Source: Plecoglossus altivelis (Eukaryota; Chordata; Actinopteri; Osmeriformes; Plecoglossidae). Taken from it: a stretch of DNA of 64,000 nucleotides. Of the stretch, positions 47,321 through 55,796 are shown in pieces; positions within the stretch are counted from its first letter, which is position 1, and each line of letters opens with the position of its first letter. The DNA is taken from contig BROE01000012.1 of assembly GCA_036571765.1 (NCBI GenBank), positions 10,218,121-10,282,120 on the forward strand, in the 5' to 3' direction. A program made the position numbers and the translations under genes. Under the pieces are notes generated by a model. The model searched no databases, was not told where the DNA came from, and worked only from the letters and a program-made list of their open reading frames with translations.

Positions 47321-48698
47321 GGCATGTTTTGGAAGCGTTTTATGGTTTTCACTTTTCTGTTTCTAATTTCATAGCTCACCTCTCAAATTAGCGGCAGGAG
47401 AAAAACAGAGAGAGGGAGAGAAAGAGAAGAAATGTGGGGTAGTGTTAGATTCGCACGCACGCACGCACGGATACACACACACTCATGCACACACTTACAC
47501 GCACACACACACACAGAATAAAGGTTCTGTGTATGGGACTTGACATGTAGACATATGCTATCCAGTAGTGATGCTGACAGGCTAAGTCTCTCCTTCTCTC
47601 TCGCTCTCTCTCTCTCTCCCTCTTTCTTTCTTTCTCTCTCACACACACATACGCACAAACACACACACAGCACAAACTAGAGATCAAAGTGGTTCTGGAT
47701 GTTGCAACTGGCACACAAGCTTCAAGCAAAAAAGACAAGAGGGGAAACAGCAAAGAGAGAGAAAGAGAGAAAGAGGGGGAAGAAAAGAGGAATAAAAAAC
47801 TGACATGGTAACCAGCTCTCTAAGGAAACACATGTCAGCTATTCTCTCGTCTTTCCTCACTCTATCAGTCTGTCTGCCTGCGTGTCTATTATCCCCCTTT
47901 GTGTGTTTGTGTGTTTGCATGTGTGTGTTTGTGTGTGTTTGTTAGTGTGTGTGTTTGCGTGTGTGTTAGTGTGTGTGTTAGTGTGTGTTTGTGTGTGTGT
48001 GTGTTTGTGTGTGTTAGTGTGTGGTTGTGTGTGTGTTAGTGTGTGTGTGTTTGCGTGTGTGTTAGTGTTTATGTGTGTTTGTAACTGCTGAGATATTTTT
48101 TGAGTTTAACTTCCCCTCCTTTTTCTTTCTTTTCTGTTTGTCCTCTGTAACATTTCTCTCATGCTCTCTTTCTATTGCTCCCATCTCTATCTTCACATCC
48201 CAAATCTCCTCTTTTCTTCCTCTCTCTCTCCCACCCTTTCTCTCTCTCCCTCTCTCTTCCACAATTCTAAGCTCTGCTCTCTCATAACCTAAAGCCTAAA
48301 ATGTGAGGTACACAACCACAACTCCTAAACCCAACCAACTGTAGCCAGAATCATCACTAATATCCAACCGCAACCGTTGCTTGTGGGTAAGTATCGCTGA
48401 GAATAACAGACAAGCAGAGTTACCGGGACGACGGCTGGCTCTGCATCATGAAGACAGAGGAGGCTTCGGGGAGGGAGAAGTGGGAAACGACTGGAAAGAA
48501 AGTGGGAGAGAAATTGAAGGAACGTTGACTTCAGTCAGGCAACTGGCCTTCATACACACACACACACACACTGTGCTGCAGATGGGTGGAGCGGTCTGTG
48601 GGCTCTGGTCCTGATCTGCTGCCACGGTGACAGATGCTGAGGGAGAGATAGTCCGGAGCAACCACCGGTGGTGCGCAGGCAGTTCCACACACATAGAC
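47321..48698. other. non-coding block with CT and TG tracts
   Basis: It contains CA/CT (47465-47515, 47590-47650), the TG variable array (47899-48083), CT-rich sequence (48225-48262) and a perfect 12-bp palindrome, ACCACCGGTGGT (48661-48672). A weak X-box-like site lies at 48618-48631. No exon was recognised. Confidence 0.55.
47899..48083. repeat. TG variable array with TTTG and TTAG units
   Basis: TG dinucleotides interrupted by TTTGTG, TTTGCG and TTAGTG at about 8-16 bp spacing over 185 bp. Confidence 0.9.
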
Positions 48699-48962
48699 AC
48701 ACATGCCCAGACATGGAAACTGGACAAAACAGACACACATGCTCAGACATGGAAACTGGACAAAGCACACATACAGACACACATGGCCAGACATGGAAAC
48801 TGGACAAAGGACACACAGACACACATGTCCAGACATGGAAACTGGACAAAGGACACACAGACACACATGTCCAGACATGGAAACTGGACAAAGGACACAC
48901 ACAGACACACATGTCCAGATATGGAACCTGGACAAAGGTCACACAGACACAGACACACATGC
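48699..48962. repeat. 42-bp minisatellite, six units, each with an inverted repeat
   Basis: Six units of 36-48 bp, typically 42 bp, start with ACACATG(T/C)CCAGACATGG and continue with AAACTGGACAAAGGACAC. Most contain TCCAG and CTGGA arms around a 9-base loop, so each can form a small hairpin. Because 42 is a multiple of three, several frames on both strands stay open and look like 14-residue protein repeats. I see no start context, splice sites or homology that would make it coding. Confidence 0.93.
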
Positions 48963-49191
48963 TGTGTAGGAGGACTGGAAAAGCAAAAAAAACAAACACA
49001 CATGAATCCATACACATCGACAGACATGTACATGTGCACACCCTGCTAAAAAGGTTATAATGGAGATTGTCATTGAGCATGCATCCATGTGTAACAGTTG
49101 TCCTTTTATTGGCTTCAAACATCAGAAAAACAAGATACCATCTTGCAAATCCATCCACACACAGACACAAAATGACCTTCGCCCAACCGCA

Positions 49192-49294
49192 GTCTATCTA
49201 GACGCTGATCTATCTAGCGCTGACCTCTGTCTAAACGCTGTCGCTGAACATCTGTCTAAAACGGAATAGCGGACTCTGTCTAACGCGGACTCTG
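49192..49294. repeat. degenerate TCTGTCTAAACGCTGA array
   Basis: About five diverged units of 16-25 bp share TCT(A/G)TCTA followed by ACGC/GCGC and TGA/GAC. This is an old tandem repeat with high CpG content, unlike the neighbouring CA and CT tracts. Confidence 0.6.
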
Positions 49295-49413
49295 CTCTCT
49301 CTCTCTTATTCGCCATCTTCCACCTCAAATGGTACAGAGACGCTGAGGGGGCCACAGTTCACCAACTCTCTCCCTGAGTTTTACGATCTCTCACCACAGC
49401 TAGAGAGGCCGCT

Positions 49414-49416
<3 letters not shown>

Positions 49417-49453
<37 letters not shown>
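49417..49453. repeat. (CA)n microsatellite
   Basis: About 18 uninterrupted CA dinucleotides. Confidence 0.95.
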
Positions 49454-49455
<2 letters not shown>

Positions 49456-52400
49456 CTTAATCCAGAGACACAGCCCTGTCTGCACGCGCACACACACGCA
49501 CACGCACCCAACTGACCACAGATACATGTGCAAGCCAAAACTGTACTACAAGACACAGTAGACAACCTTCTGCCAACTTATGCACACTCACGCTCCTCTT
49601 TCCACCACTCCACCCGTAAATTTGTTGTCTATCTCTCTCTCCATCTAACCCCCTCAAGCGTCCCCCCTACCAGCTCTCCGTCTCTCCGTCTCTCCATCTC
49701 TCCATCTCTCTCTCCCTGATGAGAAACGGAAAGAAAACCAGTGGAAGAGTGCCACCAAGTGGTTGAGAAATATGTTCACGTGTAGACCTGTAAGCCCGTC
49801 GAAATTGAATTCTTGTTTTGAGAGTAAGCAAATGTACATATTAAAAATGAGTGATTTTGTGGATTATTGGGGAAAGAAACTTTCAGATATCCTTCTAAAT
49901 ATGCTATTTCTGGACATTCTTGATACCTTTTGCTATGCATGTGAACAGAATGCTTGGTCGGATTCAACAAACATTTCAATAAATGCGGTACACTGTAACA
50001 TCTACATAGGATTTTCTGTCGTGTAAATGGACTGATAATTAACAGGTCAGATGCAAAAACAGAAATAGCTGCATCACGATTCCAGCCTGCCCTGCCCTTT
50101 CCCACCTCTCTCATTCTCTCCATCTATTCCTCTCTTGTTCTCTCCATCCATTCCTCTGTCATTAATTCCATCTATTCCTCTCTTGTTCTCTCCATCTATT
50201 CCTCTCCCATTCTCTCCATCTATTCCCTCTCCTCCTGTCCCCTCCCCTCCTCACCCTGTCTCGCTCATTTACTTTCTCAATACACCTGTGTTTGTGTAGT
50301 TTGTGTTCAAACAGCCAAATTGAAGAGGAAAGAGAGGTGATGGAACAACAACATAAAAGACTAGTTCGAAGACAAATCACGGATGACAAGAAGAGAGGGA
50401 AGAGACAAAGAAAACAAGGTCTGTGCTTCCCCTTAAGGGCACGTCTTCTGAAAGGAGGCGCAGAGGGGAGATGGAGAGCTCAAGCGAGTGTGTGCAAAGC
50501 TGTAATGGAGAAAAGGTGACAGGGGCTGGGATTCAGGGAGTGAGCAGGGTGGGGGGATCAATGAGAGAGGGGAGTGGAGACGGAATCCAGGAGCTGCGAG
50601 GGCAGGGCGGGAGAAAACAGACAGACAGGGTCAGAGAGAGCTGTTGCAACATTGACGTTGGTATAACATTTGTTATACTCTATCACACAGTTTTTTTCAA
50701 AGTTCTTTTTACACCATTACTACACTTTTGTTACACTTTTACAAGTACAAATACATAGTCACAATTCTTAATTACATTTTTCTGTTATCATTCATTAGCA
50801 CAGGATGAACTCATTATGATGCCTTAGTGATTGGCAGAATCATGTACATGTAGACGTGTGAGTCCCGCGTGTTGTGATCAAGTTGTACGGTACACTGTTC
50901 TACTAGAAGGATTATTGCACGTCCTTTAAACAGCCACTAGATGTCATCGTCGGTCCTGTTTTAACACTGGCATTGCCTGACACTTTGCTCTGCAGCTGCG
51001 GAAAACTATTTCTCTCTCTCTCTTTCTCTATCTCTCTCTCTCGCTCTCTCGCTCTCGCTCTCGCTCTCGCTCTCTCTCTCTCACACCCACTTTTCTTAAT
51101 GGCCCAGTTGTAACACACACACAGAGGACACACACACACAGAGGACAAGCTGAACAATGCAGCTGAGACAGCAAGCTGGATCATAGCGTCACACTGGTAA
51201 GGATTGCTTAAAAGTGCGGCTCTAACTCTGCTTTTACCATGTCCAATGCAGCGCCTTTTAAACTCTGTTTAAACTCCCCCTTCTGTTGTGTTTGTTGGTT
51301 CACTCGGTCGTCTCTTTCTCACCCCCTTTCTCTCTGTCTCCCTCTCCGTACCTTCTCTCTCGATCTGCTGGCGTTCTCTCTTCCTCTCCTCCTCTGTCTT
51401 TCGAAATGTGGCATTAGCATGTCTTTGCCATGTGTCTCCAAAACTCAAAACATATTTAACATGTTGCTAAGGATATATATCCCACCTGCCTGTTCATTAG
51501 TCCACAGTGTTAACCGTTTTTACAGTTGAAGTCCTTCCCAGCGTCTAAATGTTTGTGGTAAATAAAAGCTGGACAAAAGGTGTATGCTAATAGATTAGGC
51601 TGCAGAGATAATGTTACAATAGTTTGGATCAATGTATCAATGTATCAGTGTAAGTAGTCTAGCTACTACTGTACTCTACCGGTGTAGGGTACAGTAGGTA
51701 AGCAGTTCAGCAGGTAAGCAGTCGTGTTTAATAAGTGACAGTAGGATTCGTGAAGAATTACAGCGAGCCCAACATAAGCAAACACTATAGGCCATAAAGT
51801 GCAAGCACACACGCCCTTAAGAATGCACACCAGATACAGGTCACTGGTCATGGTCATGAGATGGATAAGTAAGTCATTTATATTACCAGGGAGGCCAAGG
51901 AAATGTTGACATATCAAGCAGTCTGTCCATAAAGCATCAACGCTAAAAACGTTAGCAAGCTATGCTAGGCCGCTAAAAGCTAGCATCAAACTATTACTAG
52001 CCAAACGCATCGGGCACGTTGGGCTTTAGCGCAACTTATAACCTTTATAAAGCTAATGGAAAGTTAGCTTCGAGATGTTGTTATGCTAGTTTGTAGTGAA
52101 GGTCAGAGGGGAACTCTGGTCATTGGACACCCAGTGAGAGAACATATTCACTCAACCTTCCATTCATGCAAACTCTTAATGGAGAGGGGAGGAGGGGGCG
52201 AACATTATTGACTCTCAGTGTACTGTATGTTCTTACTAAAGGTTAACTAGAGCTCAGATAAAGCAAGTCCTTCGGAAGGTTAGTATGCTGCTATTCCCCT
52301 GCTATAGCCTGGTTTTCAGGCGCCTGCATGTTCTTTCCCTTAGCGAACTTTTTTTCCACAAGTACATTATGAAAATTGCTAAATGGCGTGAAAAATAGCC
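49454..52400. other. non-coding block upstream of noct
   Basis: Mostly unique sequence with CT-rich patches (49630-49715, 50100-50250), a purine patch (50320-50420), a CT/CGCTCT tract (51011-51082), and a cluster of GCTA/TAGC tetranucleotides (51942-52090). Short open frames have no recognisable homology. No exon was recognised. Confidence 0.6.
51011..51082. repeat. CT and (CGCTCT)n microsatellite
   Basis: CT dinucleotides pass into repeated CTCGCT hexamers at 51040-51072. Confidence 0.9.
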
Positions 52401-52412
52401 TTGTGATTTTAT

Positions 52413-52746
52413 TGACGTCGGCAGATGCGTGTGACAGTCTGGATTGCGCCACTCAAACTCGACCAGCAGTTGTGTCATTTACAGCTACAAATCTTGACAA
52501 CTTGAGTTAATGGTTTGAACTTTGATTTTTATGTGTTTGCGTGTGATGCCACACATTCTGCCACAACAGTTCGAAATGAAAGCTTTTTAAGTGTTACACG
52601 ATGGTTGTTATCGTAAGACGTATATTTACACCTAGAGTTCAAGTGCTTGTGGTTGGGTGTTGCGCGGTGCTTCCGGTTTCAGACAATTACGCATCTATAA
52701 CACATGACCTGTAGCGTTCTTGTTCCCAGATGGTCAGTTGACGTCA
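52413..52746 (+). promoter_or_regulatory. noct: candidate noct promoter region (CRE x2, ETS site)
   Basis: Upstream of the noct start lie a near-perfect CRE (TGACGTCG, 52413-52420), an ETS site (CTTCCGGT, 52670-52677), and a full palindromic CRE (TGACGTCA, 52739-52746) 249 bp before the ATG. An E'-box-like CACGTT lies further up (52015-52020). Nocturnin is rhythmically transcribed in vertebrates, and CREB-type control has been described for the Xenopus gene, so a palindromic CRE here is in keeping. The transcription start cannot be read from sequence. TATAA at 52696-52700 lies above the CRE and is not a convincing TATA box. Confidence 0.5.
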
Positions 52747-52754
52747 CTTCTTCC

Positions 52755-52757
<3 letters not shown>

Positions 52758-52809
<52 letters not shown>
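52758..52809. repeat. (TC)26 microsatellite in noct promoter or 5' UTR
   Basis: Fifty-two bases of uninterrupted TC begin 11 bp after the palindromic CRE and end 185 bp before the noct start codon. Depending on the transcription start it lies in the promoter or the 5' UTR, where its length could vary between individuals. Confidence 0.95.
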
Positions 52810-52812
<3 letters not shown>

Positions 52813-52949
52813 ACACCTTGCTCTCTCTAGATCACAACTCGCAGGGCGGCAGCAGTATATCACACTATCAGACGTTACCCAACCGTTTCCTCATAATACA
52901 AGACACTCCTCAAACACTGAGCAAGGGATTCACTCAACCAGATACACTC

Positions 52950-52961
52950 ATGTCAGACTAA
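52950..52961 (+). promoter_or_regulatory. possible three-codon uORF before noct
   Basis: ATG TCA GAC TAA lies 45 bases upstream of, and in frame with, the chosen noct start. Its stop (52959-52961) closes the frame, which supports the ATG at 52995 as the first usable in-frame start. It acts as a uORF only if the mRNA begins upstream of it. Confidence 0.4.
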
Positions 52962-52994
52962 CTGAAGGGTAATACGGACCTTGAAAGGATAGAA

Positions 52995-53007
52995 ATGGAA
53001 ACTATGG
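52995..53007 (+). CDS. noct: noct coding exon 1 (METM + split Val)
   Basis: Encodes METM and the first base of Val5. The start ATG has purine at -3 (G) and G at +4. The donor is G|GTAAGA (GT at 53008). The last base plus TT of exon 2 gives GTT, continuing VCPMGGG, which parallels VCSMGTG in the human protein. This phase and residue agreement is the main evidence for so small an exon. The 5' UTR extends upstream to an unknown start. Confidence 0.75.
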
Positions 53008-55796
53008 GTAAGACCAACTGCATGTCTGTTTGTCTGTGTTAGTGCTTCTCTTTGCTCTTAGGATTAGGGCTATGGAAGTAGATGGAAGGATTGCTGTTCG
53101 TGATGTTGCTGGTGTCTGCTCTTCGTGGGTGTGTTGGAGGTGGGGGTGAATGTTCCAGGTGTAGTTCTATGGGAGAACATTTGCTCGCAGATCAGAAGAT
53201 TACAGGTTTCGAATACTCCTTGCATCATATATGTGTCATGCTTTCCGAGGAACACATGGCGTGTGTAAGTGCGTGAGCGTGCTTATTCAACTGTTTAAAT
53301 GACATCGGTAATCATGACTCAGTCAAAACCACCACCTTTGTCCACCCAGAAACCAATTCAACTATTGAAACGTCCATCTTTTGCTTCAGTAACTTACACA
53401 CAGTGCTTCATGGTGTGGATGCTTAAAGTTAAGATGGTCATGTCCATGGACATACAGTATAATGGCTAATCTGGTTGTAAATACTAACCAGGCAGATGGG
53501 AGAAATCGGCCTAGCAACTGTCGCTCACCTGTTTCTAAGGTTGGACAGATGAACTTGGAGGTCACACACACACACACACACACATAACAACACACACACT
53601 CCTTGTTCTCAGCAGCGTCTGAAAAGAGATTGCACAAGGAGATTTACAACGTGTTGTACGCACACACACACACACAGGCTCAGACTAGTTGAAACTGGAG
53701 CATGCACTCAAGGAAAGACAATACACAGGCCAACACATTCAGTGACCAATCGGAGCAGAAGAGTATGTGGTTCAACAGCAGGCGTGGTGTTCTGTTAGTC
53801 GTAACAGGTCGCAACTCTGCTCCAGCCTGTTTCTGGATGTCTATCATGTCCATTAATAAACCATCTAGAAACATAATTTCCAAGGGTTGCTTTTCCCTAC
53901 TGTCCATGATCAAATGTGAAAAGCTGACACCATTTGTTGACTGCTAATCAAACTAAACCAGCCAGATGCTATCGCCAGTTGGCAACTTGATTCTTCTCAC
54001 ACAGCAACAACCCCAAAGTGACCTTTTCATTTGGACTTCATTGGCTAATTGGATCATGTGGGAGTGTTGATGATGGGTGGGGATCAGACAGGCAGCTGTA
54101 AGGGGGATAAGTGTCACATGCTGATGTTGCCACAAAGATACCCCTACCAACCCCAGAAAAGATGCTTGGTAATGTATATTGTCTAGTTTATTCCTAACAG
54201 TTATGTTTGTCCTCAATAGAAAGTCCTCATTATCTTACCATTAATCCCCCCCCTACCACCAGTTTGTCCAATGGGAGGTGGCGCCGCTCGGCTGTACAGC
54301 GCCCTGGCCCAGCCCCTCGACCTGGCTCCCTCTGCCCATCCCAACCCTGCCTACCAGGACCCCCACAGCGGCTGCCTGACCCCTCCAGAGCCTGCAGACC
54401 CCCTGGAACTCCTGAGGGAGTGCCAGGAGGCCCTTAGGGACCGCCCGCCCCGCACGCTGCGTTCCTTCATCAGACCCCGTCATGCAGACGGCCACAACGC
54501 CCCCAATGGGTCGATCAGGGTGATGCAGTGGAACATACTGGCTCAAGGTACATTAAAAGGAGATAAATGGGACATGAATGAGACATTGTGACAACTGTAA
54601 AATCCATTTGATTGTGGGTGGAAATACATGTGATAAGTTGTGAAAGGGAACATTGTTAAAGTTAATAACTTTGTGTCTTTCTGTCTCCTTCTCACTCCCT
54701 CCCTGTCACCCTACTCTTTGCCACCTCTCCCTCTCTCTCTCCCTCTCTCTCTCGCTCTCCCTCAGCACTGGGTGAAGGAATGGATTGTTTCGTTCACTGC
54801 CCCTTGGATGCCCTCAACTGGGCAGTCAGAAAATACCTCATCCTGGAAGAAATCCTGACCTACCGACCTCACATCCTGTGTCTTCAGGAAGTGGATCACT
54901 ACTACGACACCTTCCAGCCAATCCTGGCCAGCTTGGGTTACCAAGGTCACTTCTGCCCCAAGCCCTGGTCACCTTGTCTCGATGTCGAAGGCAACAATGG
55001 GCCAGATGGCTGCGCTCTCTTCTTCGACCAATCATACTTTGAGCTCCTGGAGAGCGTCAATGTCCGTCTATCGGCTATGCTGATACCGACCAATCAGGTG
55101 GGAGGGCTTGTGCTAATGTGGCCAGTCACTGGCATTGCAGTAATGCCAGTCACTGGCATTGCAGTAATATCGGTTAGCATTTAGAATGTGGCTGTAAGAA
55201 GTAGACAGGGTATGGCAATGACAAATTCCATAGCTTTCCTCTTAAGTCAGCATATTTTTCTGCAGGTGGCCGTGGTAACTACACTCCGTTGCCGAGCGAC
55301 AGACCAACGCCTGTGTATTGCCGTGACGCATCTCAAGGCCCGCAGCGGCTGGGAGCGTCTCCGTAGTGCCCAGGGCTCGGACCTGCTCCGACACCTCCAG
55401 AACATCACTCAGGCCCGGGACGTGGCCGGTGAGGGCTCCTCTGGCAGGGCCTTGGACACCCCCCTGCTGGTCTGCGGTGACTTCAATGCTGTCCCCTCAG
55501 AGGAGGTGTACCGGCGATTCGCCGCATCACCTCTCGGCCTCGACTCGGCCTACAAGAGGCTGAGCGGAGATGGCGTGTCGGAACCGGCCTACACGACCTG
55601 GAAGATCCGGCCCACAGGAGAGTGCTGTAGCACGCTGGACTACATGTGGTACTCCCAGGAGCAGCTCCGGGTGGAAGGCGTGCTGGACATGCCCACAGAG
55701 GAGCAGATAGGCCCCAACAGACTCCCATCTTACAACTACCCGTCGGACCACCTCTCACTGGTGTGTGACTTTAGTTTCACTGGGCATGGAGAGTGA
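52995..55796 (+). CDS. noct: nocturnin (circadian NADP(H) 2'-phosphatase, EEP family), four coding exons
   Basis: Spliced from 52995-53007, 54263-54547, 54766-55097 and 55266-55796 (1161 bases, 386 aa). All junctions have GT/AG and matching phases. Known members remove the 2'-phosphate of NADP(H) and were earlier described as deadenylases; expression is circadian. The endonuclease/exonuclease/phosphatase fold covers about residues 90-382. Conserved residues seen: Asn95 (QWNILAQ), Glu141 (CLQEVDHY), Lys165 (PKPWS), Asp282/Asn284 (GDFN), Asp335 (LDYMWY) and His372 (SDHLSL). From memory, human Asn149, Glu195 and Lys219 correspond with an offset of 54, and Asp324 and His414 with an offset of 42, owing to a 12-residue insertion at about 260-275. 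The N-terminus is short and lacks a mitochondrial targeting stretch; another first exon may exist. Tail to tail with elf2. Confidence 0.96.
54263..54547 (+). CDS. noct: noct coding exon 2
   Basis: The acceptor lies at 54261-54262 after a C-rich tract, and the donor is CAAG|GTACAT. It encodes residues 5-100, from VCPMGGGAARLYSAL through the proline-rich N-terminal segment to the first catalytic motif QWNILAQ. The internal ATG at 54271 has a poorer context (C at -3) than the exon 1 ATG. Confidence 0.96.
54766..55097 (+). CDS. noct: noct coding exon 3
   Basis: The acceptor follows a CT microsatellite-like pyrimidine tract (54725-54764). The donor is CAG|GTGGGA. It encodes residues 100-210, with EEILTYRPHILCLQEVDHY, PKPWSPCLD and NNGPDGCALFF, all hallmarks of nocturnin. 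It ends after TNQ in phase 0. Confidence 0.97.
55121..55168 (+). repeat. 24-bp tandem duplication in noct intron 3
   Basis: Two perfect head-to-tail copies (55121-55144 and 55145-55168) of a 24-bp unit beginning GCCAGTCACTGG lie inside the 168-bp intron 55098-55265. Each copy carries an acceptor-like TTGCAG. The intron itself contains an in-frame stop, so it must be spliced out. Confidence 0.95.
55266..55796 (+). CDS. noct: noct coding exon 4 with stop codon
   Basis: The acceptor TTTTTCTGCAG lies at 55255-55265. The exon starts in phase 0 with VAVVTTLRC and ends at TGA 55794-55796. It carries CIAVTHLKAR, VCGDFNA, TTWKIR, LDYMWYS, TEEQIGPNRLPS and YPSDHLSLVCDFSF, all near identical to mammalian nocturnin. 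A Gly/Ser-rich insertion lies before TPLLVCGDFN. Confidence 0.98.
   Translation: MAVVTTLRCRATDQRLCIAVTHLKARSGWERLRSAQGSDLLRHLQNITQARDVAGEGSSGRALDTPLLVCGDFNAVPSEEVYRRFAASPLGLDSAYKRLSGDGVSEPAYTTWKIRPTGECCSTLDYMWYSQEQLRVEGVLDMPTEEQIGPNRLPSYNYPSDHLSLVCDFSFTGHGE

Noticed and set aside
48699..48962. Possible CRISPR-like array or repeat protein gene
   Set aside because: The units abut without unique spacers and the host is a vertebrate. The open frames follow from the 42-bp period. It is a minisatellite.
53082..53276. 64-codon ORF in noct intron 1 considered as an alternative first exon
   Set aside because: It neither ends in the phase needed for the exon at 54263 nor resembles the nocturnin N-terminus. 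The exon ending at 53007 fits better.
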